From: Hymenobacter artigasi
Lineage (GTDB): Bacteria > Bacteroidota > Bacteroidia > Cytophagales > Hymenobacteraceae
Reading direction: 5' to 3'
Length of the DNA: 64,000 nt
Assembly (NCBI RefSeq): GCF_012275535.1
Contig: NZ_JAAVTK010000002.1
Location: 1-64,000, forward strand
The notes below the pieces were generated by a model, which did not search any database, was not told the origin of the DNA, and saw nothing but the letters and a program-made list of their open reading frames with translations. The translations under genes and the position numbers were made by a program. Shown piece after piece: positions 1-9,718 of the stretch. The first letter of the stretch is position 1, and each line of letters begins with the position of its first letter.

Positions 1-35
1 GCGTGCAGATGGCCGCCCAACTGTTGCAGGAGTAA
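1..35 (+). CDS. C-terminal end of an unidentified gene (partial)
   Basis: Reading from base 3, an open frame runs into a TAA at 33-35 and encodes VQMAAQLLQE. A strong terminator hairpin begins 12 bases later, which is what suggests a real gene end. Only about ten residues are visible, so no function can be given and the frame itself is uncertain. Confidence 0.35.
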   Translation, partial: VQMAAQLLQE

Positions 36-46
36 TGCCAAAAAAA

Positions 47-73
47 AGCGCCGGCCTACCGGCCGGCGCTTTT
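47..73. terminator. Bidirectional intrinsic terminator
   Basis: The arms AGCGCCGGCC (47-56) and GGCCGGCGCT (61-70) pair perfectly around the loop TACC. An A-run lies on one side and a T-run on the other, so the hairpin can end transcription from both the left-hand plus-strand gene and the minus-strand SUS locus 1. Confidence 0.85.
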
Positions 74-138
74 CAGAGTTTTGGGTAAGGACAAGGCAGT
101 GTGCCAGGGCTTTTTTTGTAGCTGAAAACGTGGGCAGT

Positions 139-1497
139 TTAGTAGCCTTCGTTCTGCTGCAGGTTGGCGTTCAGGTCGCGCTCGCGCTGGGGAATGGGGA
201 AAATCAGCTTGGGCGAGCTGTAGGGCAGGGTGCCTACCGACGCGGCGTTGCGCTTGAGGTCGTGCAACAGGAAGCCTTCGAAAGCCAGCTCCAGGTGCCG
301 CTCGCGCAGGATAACGGGCAGGGTGAGCGTGGTGAGGGCCGGCAGTTTTGCACGGGCCCGTACGCGGTTCACATCGGCCAGCGGCGTGGCACCCAGTGTG
401 GTACCAGCCCGGAAGTTACCCTCGGCGCGGGTGAGGTACATTTCGGCCAGACGGATGAGGTGAATGTTGCCATGAATGTTGTCGAACTTCAGGGTAAGGG
501 CCGCGTCGGGGCCATTGCTGGTGTCGAACAGGTTCAGGCGGTCATCGGCCGCATTGTACAGGCCCAGGTGCAAATCGAGCACCGCCACATCGCCCCGGCC
601 GTTGCTGGAGTAGAACGTGTTCAGGTCGTTGGTGCCGCTTTGGGTGGTGAGCTGAACGTCGAATACGCTTTCGCTGGTGTTGGCCTTGTTGGCAAACTCA
701 TCGGCGTAGCTAGGTACCAGCGAGTAGTTGCCGGTCTGAATCACCTTGTTGGCCTCGGCGGCGGCATCGGCGTAGCGGCCCTGTTGCAGGTACACCCGCG
801 AGAGCATGGCCGAAGCGGCCGCGCTACTAGCAAATACGCCGTTGGAGGCGGGCAGCAGGCGCTCGGCATCCAGCAGGTCCTTGATGACCTGGGTGTAGAC
901 TTCAGCCACCGAGTTGCGCCGGGCCTGGCCCGTTACGGTGAGGGCGTTGGAGGGGTCGGTGGTATTGGTAGGCGTGAGCACCAGCACTACGCCGGGGTTG
1001 CTGGCGGGCGTGCCGTCGTTCCAAGCCTTGGCGTAGAGACGCACAAGGTCGAAATACAGCGAGCCGCGCAGGAACTTGGCCCCGCCGGCCACGGCATCGG
1101 CTTTGGAGGCGGTTACTTTGCCAAGGTTGTCCAACACCGTATTGGCCACGTTGATGGTACGGTACGCATTGGTCCAGGTGAAGGACACGAAGGAGTTATT
1201 CACCAGAATGCGCTTGTTGAAAATCTCCTTTGGCTGGCTGTAGGTGCCGCCAAACTGGATTTCACCGTTGTCGCCCAGGAAATCGGAGTAGTACTGGAAG
1301 CCACCGCCGTAGAGGTACTGGTCGCCGGCCAGCTCGTAGCCGCCTTTCAGCAGCGTTTCCACGTCGTTGGAGTTGTTGAGGGCCGTTTCGGCGGGCACCG
1401 AGTTCACGGGGGCCACGTCGAGGCGCTTGCCGCAGCCGCTCAGCAATGCCGCGCTGAGGCCGGCAGCCAGGGCCAGGGGATAAAATACCTTTTTCAT
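139..1497 (-). CDS. SusD/RagB-family nutrient-binding outer-membrane lipoprotein (SUS locus 1)
   Basis: This 452-residue surface lipoprotein should act as the lid and substrate-binding partner of the SusC channel encoded just upstream. The signal peptide ends in the lipobox LLSGC, with the acylated cysteine at residue 22. The middle is rich in helical TPR-like segments with aromatic residues, and the C-terminal part has the usual SusD features (RLAEMYLTRAE, then RERHLELAFEG). The start lies 39 bases after the SusC stop, so the two genes form one operon. No enzyme gene is linked, so the substrate is unknown. Family assignment is firm; the substrate class is not. Confidence 0.93.
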   Translation of the reverse strand: MKKVFYPLALAAGLSAALLSGCGKRLDVAPVNSVPAETALNNSNDVETLLKGGYELAGDQYLYGGGFQYYSDFLGDNGEIQFGGTYSQPKEIFNKRILVNNSFVSFTWTNAYRTINVANTVLDNLGKVTASKADAVAGGAKFLRGSLYFDLVRLYAKAWNDGTPASNPGVVLVLTPTNTTDPSNALTVTGQARRNSVAEVYTQVIKDLLDAERLLPASNGVFASSAAASAMLSRVYLQQGRYADAAAEANKVIQTGNYSLVPSYADEFANKANTSESVFDVQLTTQSGTNDLNTFYSSNGRGDVAVLDLHLGLYNAADDRLNLFDTSNGPDAALTLKFDNIHGNIHLIRLAEMYLTRAEGNFRAGTTLGATPLADVNRVRARAKLPALTTLTLPVILRERHLELAFEGFLLHDLKRNAASVGTLPYSSPKLIFPIPQRERDLNANLQQNEGY

Positions 1498-1536
1498 ATA
1501 GTTCGAACTGTCGGAAGTGAGGAAAAGAGCCCGGGC

Positions 1537-4500
1537 TTAGAAGCCCACATTGATGCCCACGGTGTAGGTGCGGGCTTGCGGGGCCGAGTAGAAGTCGTTG
1601 CCCTGGCCAATGTTACTAGCTTGGTAGTCGGCGTTCACTTCCGGGTCCCAGCCCTTGTAGGGCGTGAAGGTGAGCAGGTTGACGCCCGAGAGGTAGATGC
1701 GCACGCGCTCAAGCATAGCCTTACCCACCACGGCAGCGGGCAGGGTGTAGCTCAGGGTAGTCGTCTTCAGGCGCACGTAGTCGCCGTTGGAGAGGTAGCG
1801 GGTCGAGTTGGCGGTGCCATTGCCCTCAAACAGGCGGGCCTGGGGCACGTTGGTGATGTCGCCGGGCTTCTGCCAGCGGTTCAGCTGGTCGGAGGTCTGG
1901 TTGTCGAAGCCGTTGCTGGCGTTGGCGGCCTGGTACTGCCCGCCACCGTCAAAAACCTTGTTGCCGAACACGCCCTGGAACGTGAAATTCAGCTCCACTC
2001 CTTTGTAGCTCAGGGTGTTGGTTACACCACCCACCCAACGCGGGTTGGGGTTGCCCACTACCACGCGGTTGGCATCGTTGTAGTTGCTGGTCGTGCCGGC
2101 GCTGTGGTCAATGGTCGTGCTGCCGTCGTCGTTCACCTTGTTTTTCCAGTACAGGGCATCGCCGTTGTCGCGGTCCACCCCAGCATATTCCACGGTGTAG
2201 AACACGCCGATGGGCTGGCCTTCCACGGCGCGGTTCACGTAGCCGCCGTTCAGGATTTGCTTGTCGAGGTTCGTTACTTTATTCTGGTTGGTGGCCGCGT
2301 TGAAGGTGGTGGTCCAGGCGAAGGCACCCACCGCGTTGCGGGTGGTCAGCGAGAATTCCAGGCCCTTGTTTTCGAGGCTGCCCACGTTGCGGTACTGGTT
2401 CGAGTAGCCCGTCACGCTAGGCGTGAGCACCGACAGCACCAGGCCGGTGGTCTTTTTCAGATAGGCATCCACCTCACCGGTGATGCGGTTATCGAGGAAG
2501 CCGAATTCGAGGCCGGCGTCGGCCTGCGTGGTCGATTCCCACTTCAGGTCGGGGTTGCCCAGCGTTGTATTGCCCGATAATATCTCCGGCCGGATAGTGG
2601 GGCCGCCCGCGTAGGAGCCGCCCGAGTACAGGGAGCGCGAAATGAAGTCGCCAAAGCCCTGGTTGCCCGTTCTGCCGAAGCTGACGCGCGGCTTAAGCAG
2701 GCTCAGCACTTTCTGGTCGTGCAGGAAGGCTTCATCGGTCACTACCCAGCCCAGCGAAGCAGCCGGGAAGAAGCCGTAGGGGTTGTTTTTGCCGAAGCGC
2801 GACGAACCGTCAACGCGGCCGCTCAGGGTGAGCAGGTACTTGCTGGCAAAGGCGTAGTTGACGCGGGCGAAGTACGAGAGCAGCGTGCTGCCCGTGCTGC
2901 GCGACGAACCGGCGTTAATCAAACCCGCGCTGGTAATGTACTTGAAGGCATCGCTCGGAAACTGCTGGCCCGACACACTGTTGCTGTTGATGCGCCGCTC
3001 CTCGTAAGAAGTACCCACCACGGCCTCCACCGAGTGTAGCTCAGCAAAGCGCTTCTGGTAGGTCAGGAAGTTGTTGGTCGTGAAGCGGTTGTTCTGCACA
3101 TAGGCATTGTAGCCGTTGCCGTTGCTGGTGAAGTCCGTGTTGCGGGCCGTGAGGCGGCCCTGGTAGGAAGTCTCGTTCTGGTTGAGCAGGTCCATGCCCA
3201 GCTCGCTGCGGAATGAGAGGCCATCTACGATTTTAAACTGCCCGTACACGTTACCCACCGTGCGGTACACCGTGGTCACAAACGAGGCGTTTTCCACGCT
3301 CAGCAGCGGGTTGTAGTACACCGGGAAGTTGGTGTTGGGCTGGCCAGTAGCCGGGTCCAGCGCGCCGCTCAACAGCCCCGTGCGGGGGTCGATAAGGGGC
3401 GTGATGGGCGACAAGGCCACCAGCTGAAGCGGCGTGCCGAAGGAGTTGTCGTTGTCGAGGCGGTTGTTTTTGGTACGGGCCAGGTTAATGTTCACGCCTA
3501 GGGTCAGGCGCTTGCTGGCGTTGTGGTCCACGTTGATGCGGGCGCTCATCTTCTCAAACTTGTTGTTGATGAGGATGCCCTTCTGGTTGGTGTAGTTGCC
3601 GGCGATGTAAAAGCGGGTTTTCTCGTCGCCGCCGTTGGCCCCCAGGTCATACTGGCTGAAGGGGGCACGCTGGAAGGCCTGGTCCTGCCAGTTGGTGTTC
3701 ACGGCCGCCGTCTTGTAGTCGTCGTTGCCCGCCGAAAAGCGGCGCAGACGGGACTCGGTGTAAGCCACATAGTCGAACGAAGGGTCGCGCACGTTCTCAT
3801 TGGCAGCGGCCTCACGCTCCAGCATCACATAGTCGGCCGAATTCAGGTACGACTTTTTGTGGGTGGGCTCACTCAGGCCGGTCTGGTAGCCCAGGTTGAA
3901 CTTGGTGGCACCGCTCTTACCGTGCTTGGTGGTAATGAGGATAACGCCGTTGGACCCGCGCGAGCCGTAGATAGCCGACGACGAAGCATCCTTCAGAATG
4001 CTGATGGACTCGATGTCGTTGGGGTTGAGGTCGGCAATCGGGTTGGTGGGCGCCGTGGTGCCCGACTGGTCTTCCGAAGTAATGGGAATGCCGTCGATTA
4101 CGTACAGCGGCTGCGTATCGCCGCTCACCGACGTAGTGCCGCGCACGCGCACCTTCACGGCCTGGCCCAGCTTGCCGCTGCCGTTCTCAATAAATACGCC
4201 GGCCGCCTTGCCCTGAATGGCCTGCTCGAACGACGTAACCGGCGTGTTGGCAATTTCCTTGGACGAAACCGTGGCCACGGAACCGGTGAGGTCGGTTTTG
4301 GACTGGGTGCCGTAGCCTACTACTACCGCTTCGCTCAGCTGCGTAGCCGCCACGGCCAGCGTCACGTTGATGGCCGTTTGGCTGCCCACCGCAATGGTCT
4401 GCGCCGTGTAGCCCACCGAGCTGATAACCAGCGTAGCCCCGGGCTTCACGCTCAGGCTGAACGAACCGTTGGCCCCGGTGCTCACGCCGTTGGTAGTACC

Positions 4501-4653
4501 GCGCTCCAGAACGGTAGCTCCAGGCAGGTCACCACCATCGGAGCCGGTAACGTGGCCACTAATGGCCACCGACTGCGCCCAGGCCGGAGCCGAGAACAGA
4601 ACCGCCGCCGCTATCATGGCTGGTCTTATGGGGACGAATAAAGTTTGTTTCAT
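1537..4653 (-). CDS. SusC/RagA-family TonB-dependent outer-membrane transporter (SUS locus 1)
   Basis: A 1038-residue outer-membrane channel, normal in length for SusC. A signal peptide ends near AWA/Q at residues 24-27. A carboxypeptidase-regulatory-like beta domain follows (about 28-105), then the SusC motif VVVGYGTQ that precedes the plug. The plug carries the hallmark ILKDASSSAIYGSRG near residue 225. The rest is a 22-strand barrel ending in the aromatic residue of YTVGINVGF. It would import oligomers with energy from TonB/ExbBD, which is not encoded here. It is the first gene of a susC-susD operon behind a good Bacteroidota promoter at 4786-4815. No FecR/ECF sigma pair is adjacent. Confidence 0.95.
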   Translation of the reverse strand: MKQTLFVPIRPAMIAAAVLFSAPAWAQSVAISGHVTGSDGGDLPGATVLERGTTNGVSTGANGSFSLSVKPGATLVISSVGYTAQTIAVGSQTAINVTLAVAATQLSEAVVVGYGTQSKTDLTGSVATVSSKEIANTPVTSFEQAIQGKAAGVFIENGSGKLGQAVKVRVRGTTSVSGDTQPLYVIDGIPITSEDQSGTTAPTNPIADLNPNDIESISILKDASSSAIYGSRGSNGVILITTKHGKSGATKFNLGYQTGLSEPTHKKSYLNSADYVMLEREAAANENVRDPSFDYVAYTESRLRRFSAGNDDYKTAAVNTNWQDQAFQRAPFSQYDLGANGGDEKTRFYIAGNYTNQKGILINNKFEKMSARINVDHNASKRLTLGVNINLARTKNNRLDNDNSFGTPLQLVALSPITPLIDPRTGLLSGALDPATGQPNTNFPVYYNPLLSVENASFVTTVYRTVGNVYGQFKIVDGLSFRSELGMDLLNQNETSYQGRLTARNTDFTSNGNGYNAYVQNNRFTTNNFLTYQKRFAELHSVEAVVGTSYEERRINSNSVSGQQFPSDAFKYITSAGLINAGSSRSTGSTLLSYFARVNYAFASKYLLTLSGRVDGSSRFGKNNPYGFFPAASLGWVVTDEAFLHDQKVLSLLKPRVSFGRTGNQGFGDFISRSLYSGGSYAGGPTIRPEILSGNTTLGNPDLKWESTTQADAGLEFGFLDNRITGEVDAYLKKTTGLVLSVLTPSVTGYSNQYRNVGSLENKGLEFSLTTRNAVGAFAWTTTFNAATNQNKVTNLDKQILNGGYVNRAVEGQPIGVFYTVEYAGVDRDNGDALYWKNKVNDDGSTTIDHSAGTTSNYNDANRVVVGNPNPRWVGGVTNTLSYKGVELNFTFQGVFGNKVFDGGGQYQAANASNGFDNQTSDQLNRWQKPGDITNVPQARLFEGNGTANSTRYLSNGDYVRLKTTTLSYTLPAAVVGKAMLERVRIYLSGVNLLTFTPYKGWDPEVNADYQASNIGQGNDFYSAPQARTYTVGINVGF

Positions 4654-4785
4654 GTCCGTGAAAAATGGTGATTAATGAACTCGAAAAAAATGGCAAAACC
4701 GTGCTCCAACCGTTTTGTTAAGAAAAACGCAACGTTTGACCCGGAGTGATGAATTGAGTTTAACTCCAACTACACGATGTTGAAA

Positions 4786-4815
4786 CAAATATAATTACAC
4801 ACCTTTCTCCTCCAA
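4786..4815 (-). promoter_or_regulatory. Promoter of SUS locus 1
   Basis: On the minus strand TTG (4815-4813) is followed by a 19-base spacer and TATATTTG (4793-4786). This matches the Bacteroidota consensus TTTG-N19-21-TAnnTTTG well. It implies a leader of about 125 nt before the SusC start codon. Confidence 0.7.
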
Positions 4816-4845
4816 TAGTTTTTTATTGGGACCGTCCCCACTCTG

Positions 4846-4873
4846 TTGGGCACTGCCATACCTGCTACCTTTA
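4846..4873 (+). promoter_or_regulatory. Possible promoter of the RNase D gene
   Basis: TTG at 4846-4848 and TACCTTTA at 4866-4873 resemble the Bacteroidota -33 and -7 elements. The 17-base spacer is shorter than usual. The element supports the downstream start at 4931 rather than the longer frame from 4826, because the longer frame would begin upstream of the promoter. Confidence 0.45.
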
Positions 4874-4930
4874 CCGTCTCAACCTTGTGCTGTCCTCGGT
4901 GCCAGCCTCGCTGATTCCCTTATTGCCTCA

Positions 4931-6097
4931 ATGCCAACCATTCATTACCTCACCACGGCCGACGCTATTGCTACCGCCGCCGCGCATTTCGCCACCCTGC
5001 CGCGCATCGGCATCGACCTGGAATTTGACGATATGCGCCACCGTTACGGCCGCCACTTGGCACTTATTCAGGTATTTGACGGCACGGAGGTGTACCTGAT
5101 TGACCCCTTGCCTCTGCCCGACATGGCCGCCGACCTGGAGCCGCTGTTTGCGGTGCTCCGCGACCCGGCCGTGGCCAAGGTATTCCACTCCTGCAAGTCG
5201 GATATCCTGCTGCTCGACGAGGTGTTCAGCGTGAATTGCCGCACCATTGTGGACACCAGCGTGCAGTTTACTTTGTTGGCCGCCGAGGATAATAACATTT
5301 CGCTGGGCCGCCTTATTCAGGCCGAACTGGGCTTCGAAGTAGATAAGGGCGAACAGAAATCGAACTGGCTGAAGCGTCCGCTCACCGAAGCCCAGAAGGA
5401 ATATGCCGCCAACGACGTGCTCTATCTCTTCGAGCTTACCGACCGCCTCAGTGCCCGCCTCACCGAGTTGGACCGGGCCGACTGGGCCGCCCAGGAAAAC
5501 CTGGCCCTCGAAGCCGTGCGCTACGGCCGCGACGACCCGCGCCCGTGGTCGCGCAACGCCGCTAAGTACAAGATTTCGGCCCAGGAAATGCCCATGTTCC
5601 GGGAGCTGTTTATGCTGCGCGATACCGTGGCCCGGCAGCTCGACCGCCCGCCTTACCACGTTCTCAGCAACGACCGGCTGGCCGAGCTGGCCCGCAATCC
5701 GCTCGAAACCGCGCTCCAGCTGCGCACCGCCAACGGCCTGCACCCCGAGCTGAAACGCTCGCCCTACGCCGAGCAGCTCCTCGCCATCGGCACCACCGAC
5801 TTGGAGCCCGATGCGCCGCTGCCGCCCGAGCAGCGTAAGTTTCCGTTCCGCCGCCGCCTCAACGGCCCCGCTGCCGCCCGCGCCGATGCCCGCGAAGCCC
5901 TGCTTATGGCCCTGAAAAGCCACCTCACCACCGACCACGGCAGCACCATGGCCAACATGGTCCTCAGCAACCGCCTCATCGCCGACATCATCGAGCTGGG
6001 CACCGAAGCCGCCCTGCGCCCCTGGCAGCAGCAGCTGCTAAAGGGTTCGGCCGAGAAGCACGGCGAGGATTACGCGTCAATTGAGCAGCCCTTCTAA
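4931..6097 (+). CDS. rnd: Ribonuclease D (3'-5' exonuclease)
   Basis: This 388-residue enzyme trims the 3' ends of tRNA precursors and other structured RNAs. The DEDD-y exonuclease residues are visible: D29 and E31 in IDLEF, D91 in HSCKSD, and Y158/D162 in YAAND. One HRDC domain follows at about residues 210-290 (EMPMFRELFMLRDTVARQLD). The frame is open from 4826, but the ATG at 4931 gives the N-terminus MPTIHYL expected for the family and lies downstream of the putative promoter. The stop codon lies inside a long inverted repeat shared with the convergent aceA gene. Confidence 0.93.
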   Translation: MPTIHYLTTADAIATAAAHFATLPRIGIDLEFDDMRHRYGRHLALIQVFDGTEVYLIDPLPLPDMAADLEPLFAVLRDPAVAKVFHSCKSDILLLDEVFSVNCRTIVDTSVQFTLLAAEDNNISLGRLIQAELGFEVDKGEQKSNWLKRPLTEAQKEYAANDVLYLFELTDRLSARLTELDRADWAAQENLALEAVRYGRDDPRPWSRNAAKYKISAQEMPMFRELFMLRDTVARQLDRPPYHVLSNDRLAELARNPLETALQLRTANGLHPELKRSPYAEQLLAIGTTDLEPDAPLPPEQRKFPFRRRLNGPAAARADAREALLMALKSHLTTDHGSTMANMVLSNRLIADIIELGTEAALRPWQQQLLKGSAEKHGEDYASIEQPF

Positions 6098-6285
6098 ATC
6101 ACTTATTACGCAGATTTAAGCGGATTCCACGGATTTTGTAGACGATTATTGCCAGTCATCCGGAGATTCATAAAGGTGTCAGGAGAACAAAAAAGGCTTG
6201 CCAATTGGCAAGCCTTTTTTGTTGATTTTAATCGACTACAAAATCCGTGAAATCCGCTTAAATCTGCGTAATCAGTGATTTAGAA
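6092..6285. repeat. Long inverted repeat between rnd and aceA
   Basis: Arms at 6092-6146 and 6231-6285 are about 55 bases each and differ at only about three positions. The core reads TTACGCAGATTTAAGCGGAT. Both outer ends read TTCTAAATC, so each arm supplies the TAA stop of the gene entering it (rnd from the left, aceA from the right). A separate terminator hairpin sits in the central loop. Confidence 0.85.
6191..6220. terminator. Bidirectional terminator between rnd and aceA
   Basis: AAAAGGCTTGCC (6191-6202) pairs with GGCAAGCCTTTT (6207-6218) around AATT. The A-run and T-run on the two sides make it work for both convergent genes. Confidence 0.88.
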
Positions 6286-7563
6286 TTGTGCTTCCTCTGT
6301 GCTGCCCACCAAGGCGGCGGTGCTGGTCTGGTTGCTGGTCACCACGTTTTGCACGGCGTCGAAGTAGCCGGTGCCTACGAATGACTGGTGCTTCACGGCC
6401 TGGTAGCCGTCTTTGGCCAGCGCAAATTCGCGCTCCTGCAGCTCCGAGTAGCCGGCCATGCCGCGCTGGCGGTAGGCCTGGGCCAGCTCAAACATGCTGG
6501 TATTGAGGGCGTGGAAACCGGCCAACGTGATAAACTGGAACTTGTAACCCATGGCGGCCAGCTCCTCGCGGAAGGTTTCCATCTGCTCCACGCTCAGCTT
6601 GGAGGCCCAGTTGAACGACGGCGAGCAGTTGTACGCCAGCAGCTTGCCGGGGAATTGGGCATGAATGGCTTCGGCAAACTTGCGCGCATCGTCCAGGTCG
6701 GGGTGCGAGGTTTCCATCCAGATGAGGTCGGCGTAGGGTGCATAGGCCAGGCCACGGGCAATACCGGCCTCAATACCGCAGCGGATGCGATAGAAGCCTT
6801 CGTTGGTCCGTTCGGCCTCCTGCAGGATGAAGGGCTGGTCGCGGGGGTCTACATCGGCGGTGAGCAGGTCGGCGGCATCGGCATCGGTGCGGGCTACGAT
6901 GAGCGTGGGCACGCCCAGCACGTCGGCGGCCAGGCGGGCGGCCACCAGCTTGTTGATAGCTTCCTGGGTGGGCACCAGCACTTTGCCGCCCAAATGCCCG
7001 CACTTCTTGGCCGATGAGAGCTGGTCTTCGAAATGCACGCCGGCCGCCCCGGCCTCAATCATCATCTTCATCAGCTCAAAGGCATTCAGATTGCCACCGA
7101 AACCGGCCTCGGCATCGGCCACGATGGGCGCGAGGTAGTGAATGTCGCTCCGGCCGTCGAGGTGCTGAATCTGGTCAGCGCGCAGCAGAGCGTTGTTGAT
7201 GCGGCGCACCACGGCCGGCACGCTGTCCACGGGGTATAGGCTTTGGTCGGGGTACATGTGGCCGGCGCCGTTGGCATCGGCCGCCACCTGCCAGCCGCTG
7301 AGGTAAATGGCCAGCAAGCCCGCCTGCACTTCCTGCACGGCCTGGTTGCCGGTGAGCGCGCCCAGCCCGGCCACGTACTCGCGGGTGTGCAGCAGGTCCC
7401 AAAGCCGCTCGGCACCCTGGCGGGCCAGCGAGTACTCGATGTGCACGGAGCCCTGCAGTTTCACCACATCCTCGGGCGAATAAGGGCGCTGGATGCCAAT
7501 CCAGCGGGGGTTGTGGGCCCAGTCGAGGGCGATTTCGGCGGCGCGTTGGGGTTGGGTTTTCAT
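6280..7563 (-). CDS. aceA: Isocitrate lyase
   Basis: This 427-residue cytoplasmic enzyme splits isocitrate into succinate and glyoxylate, the first step of the glyoxylate shunt. The catalytic motif KKCGH is at residues 186-190. Other family blocks are visible ([35 protein letters not shown]). Length matches the bacterial enzyme of about 430 residues. It lies downstream of malate synthase on the same strand, separated by a 233-base gap that holds a palindromic repeat. Co-regulation by the divergent regulator at 9719 is an inference. The stop codon is provided by the neighbouring inverted repeat. Confidence 0.97.
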   Translation of the reverse strand: MKTQPQRAAEIALDWAHNPRWIGIQRPYSPEDVVKLQGSVHIEYSLARQGAERLWDLLHTREYVAGLGALTGNQAVQEVQAGLLAIYLSGWQVAADANGAGHMYPDQSLYPVDSVPAVVRRINNALLRADQIQHLDGRSDIHYLAPIVADAEAGFGGNLNAFELMKMMIEAGAAGVHFEDQLSSAKKCGHLGGKVLVPTQEAINKLVAARLAADVLGVPTLIVARTDADAADLLTADVDPRDQPFILQEAERTNEGFYRIRCGIEAGIARGLAYAPYADLIWMETSHPDLDDARKFAEAIHAQFPGKLLAYNCSPSFNWASKLSVEQMETFREELAAMGYKFQFITLAGFHALNTSMFELAQAYRQRGMAGYSELQEREFALAKDGYQAVKHQSFVGTGYFDAVQNVVTSNQTSTAALVGSTEEAQF

Positions 7564-7670
7564 GGGGCCTGAGATTAGGTTGGTGGTGGGTTAGGTTTGG
7601 GCAAAGGGATACCGGGCTGCCCATGGGGCGGCTTTTTTATGAATTTGATGGGATTGTGGCGCGGGCGGGT

Positions 7671-7780
7671 CACCTCACCCCCCGGCCCCCTCTCCCGCGG
7701 AGAGGGGGAGCCTGACGATTATCACCCAGAGCATTTCCGGTGCCCCCTCTCCACGGGAGAGGGGGTCAGGGGGTGAGGTG
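7671..7780. repeat. GC-rich palindromic repeat, copy A
   Basis: The ends CACCTCACCCCC and GGGGGTGAGGTG form inverted arms, and inner arms carry CCCCCTCTCC and its complement. The same element recurs at 11222-11329, on the far side of aceB and the regulator gene. No open frame is present in it. Confidence 0.85.
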
Positions 7781-7796
7781 AAGTCGTCTGGCGAGG

Positions 7797-9422
7797 CTAC
7801 GCCAGCTGCTCGTAGGCCGGCACGGTCAGGAATTCGATGAACTGCTCGCTCATCACCAGCTTATCAAAAAGCCGGGCAGCATTCACGAAATGGCCTGTTG
7901 AGTAGGCCTCCTCTCCTACCTGCGCCTTGATTTTCTCCAGCTGGCCGGGCACCAGGCCCCGGTACAGCTCCGTGGTGACGGGGCGGCCATCGGTCAGCAC
8001 GGTACCCGGCGTGTGCAGCCACTGCCACACCTGCGCCCGGCTAATTTCGGCCGTGGCAGCGTCCTCCATCAGGTTGTAAATCGGCACGCAGCCGTTGCCC
8101 CCCAGCCAGGAGGCAAGGTATTGAATGGCTACGTCGATGTTCAGCTTCAAACCATCCTCGGTGATGCTGCCGGTGGGGGCTTGCACCAAATCGGCGGCCG
8201 TTACGTGCACATCCAGGCGCTTGTTCTCGATTTGGTTGGGACCGGGCATCAGGCGGTTGAAGACTTCCAACGCCACCGGCACCAGGCCGGGATGGGCCAC
8301 CCAGGTGCCGTCGTGGCCGTTGGTGGCTTCGCGGATTTTATCCTGCCGCACCTTTTCCAGGGCTGCGTCGTTGGCGGCAGGGTCGTTTTTGATGGGAATC
8401 TGGGCGGCCATGCCGCCGATAGCGTGCACGCCCCGGCGGTGGCAGGTTTGCACCACCAGCGCCGAATAAGCGGCCATGAAAGGCACGGTCATGGTTACCT
8501 CGGCGCGGTTGGGCAGACGGAAATCGGGGTTCAGGCCCAGCCGTTTGATATAGCTGAATATGTAGTCCCAGCGCCCGCAATTGAGGCCCGCGCTGTGCTC
8601 GCGCAGCTCATATAGGATTTCATTCAGCTCGAAGGCGGCCGGTAGCGTTTCAATCAAAACTGTGGCTTTGATGACGCATTTCGGCTGTTTCATTGACCAC
8701 TGAGCGAAGCCGAACACGTCGTTCCACAGGCGGGCTTCGAGGTGGCTTTCGAGCTTGGGCAGGTAGAAGTACGGCGCCGTGCCCCGGGCGCACAGCTCGT
8801 GGGCGTTGTGGAAATAGTAGAGGCCGAAATCGAGCAGCGAGGCGCTGATGGGCTCGCCATCGACCAGAATGTGTTTCTCGACCAGATGCCAGCCGCGTGG
8901 GCGCACCATGAGCACGGCGGTTTTCTCGTTCAGCTTGTACTCTTTGGTGGGCGTGCTGAGGGAGATGGTACGGCGCACGGCATCGCGCAGATTAATCTGG
9001 CCCTCGATGACGTTGTCCCAAGTGGGCGCGTTGGAGTCCTCCAAATCGGCCATGAACACGCTGGCCCCGGAGTTCAACGCATTGATAATCATCTTCCGCT
9101 CCACGGGGCCGGTGATTTCCACGCGGCGGTCGAGCAGGTCAGCGGGCAGCGGGGCTACGGTCCATTCCTGCTCGCGGATGCGCTGGGTTTCGGGCAGAAA
9201 GTCTGGGAGGATGCCGGCCTCAAAATCGGCCTGCCGCTCGGTGCGGCGGGCCAGCAGGGCCTGCCGCGTGTGGTCGAAGCGGCGGTGCAGCTCGGCCACG
9301 AAGGCCAGGGCCGAGGGCGTGAGGATTTCGGCAAACGCCGGGGAGTATGCGCCGATGACTTTCACCCGCTCGGGAGTGAGGTAGGTGGGCGCTGGGGTGG
9401 GGGCAACGTCGGTGAAGGTCAT
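7797..9422 (-). CDS. aceB: Malate synthase A
   Basis: This 541-residue enzyme condenses glyoxylate with acetyl-CoA to make malate, completing the glyoxylate shunt with AceA. Recognisable blocks include [37 protein letters not shown] and the C-terminal [13 protein letters not shown] end. An open frame continues upstream to 9512, but MTFTDVAP at 9422 gives the normal family length, and the longer frame would overlap the promoter at 9510-9517. The gene diverges from the ScfR/RamB-type regulator across a 296-base gap with a perfect palindrome, which suggests direct control. Confidence 0.96.
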   Translation of the reverse strand: MTFTDVAPTPAPTYLTPERVKVIGAYSPAFAEILTPSALAFVAELHRRFDHTRQALLARRTERQADFEAGILPDFLPETQRIREQEWTVAPLPADLLDRRVEITGPVERKMIINALNSGASVFMADLEDSNAPTWDNVIEGQINLRDAVRRTISLSTPTKEYKLNEKTAVLMVRPRGWHLVEKHILVDGEPISASLLDFGLYYFHNAHELCARGTAPYFYLPKLESHLEARLWNDVFGFAQWSMKQPKCVIKATVLIETLPAAFELNEILYELREHSAGLNCGRWDYIFSYIKRLGLNPDFRLPNRAEVTMTVPFMAAYSALVVQTCHRRGVHAIGGMAAQIPIKNDPAANDAALEKVRQDKIREATNGHDGTWVAHPGLVPVALEVFNRLMPGPNQIENKRLDVHVTAADLVQAPTGSITEDGLKLNIDVAIQYLASWLGGNGCVPIYNLMEDAATAEISRAQVWQWLHTPGTVLTDGRPVTTELYRGLVPGQLEKIKAQVGEEAYSTGHFVNAARLFDKLVMSEQFIEFLTVPAYEQLA

Positions 9423-9509
9423 TGTTTTAATGTGAGAAGGTGAGAATGTGGAAATGAGAAAACGACTTCGTTCAGTCTTCCTCTCGCGGCTCGTGCATGA
9501 CAACCGATA

Positions 9510-9517
9510 CAAACATA
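9510..9517 (-). promoter_or_regulatory. -7 element for aceB
   Basis: CAAACATA on the plus strand reads TATGTTTG on the minus strand, an exact TAnnTTTG match about 88 bases upstream of the aceB start. The expected -33 position falls on the edge of the palindrome at 9538-9553, but it is not a clear TTG. Confidence 0.55.
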
Positions 9518-9537
9518 ACGAAGCGAATTTAAATATC

Positions 9538-9553
9538 TAGCGAATATTCGCTA
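9538..9553. promoter_or_regulatory. Candidate operator between aceB and its regulator
   Basis: TAGCGAATATTCGCTA is a perfect 16-bp palindrome. Related half sites flank it: GCGAATTT at 9523-9530 and GAATTTGC at 9562-9569. It sits midway between the -7 elements of the two divergent genes, where a bound regulator could block both promoters. Binding itself is inferred. Confidence 0.6.
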
Positions 9554-9578
9554 AAGTTACAGAATTTGCTTCCTCGCT

Positions 9579-9586
9579 TACCTTTG
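9579..9586 (+). promoter_or_regulatory. -7 element for the ScfR/RamB-type regulator
   Basis: TACCTTTG is an exact TAnnTTTG match. TTAC at 9557-9560, 18 bases upstream, is a weak -33 candidate. The element lies about 130 bases before the start codon. Confidence 0.5.
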
Positions 9587-9718
9587 TTAAAAAGCTGGCT
9601 TCGTTGCGAAACGCTTTCCTTTCGGCTTAAAACGGCTTTTTACGGCGGCAGGCATTTGCTAATCTAACCAAAAGGAATTTCTCATATTTCCGCATCCCCC
9701 ACATTTTCAAATCAAAAA

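Noticed and set aside
130..2580. Long open frame of 816 codons on the plus strand opposite SUS locus 1
   Set aside because: It is antisense to recognisable SusD and SusC genes, and its translation is a low-information valine, glycine and alanine string typical of GC-rich antisense frames.
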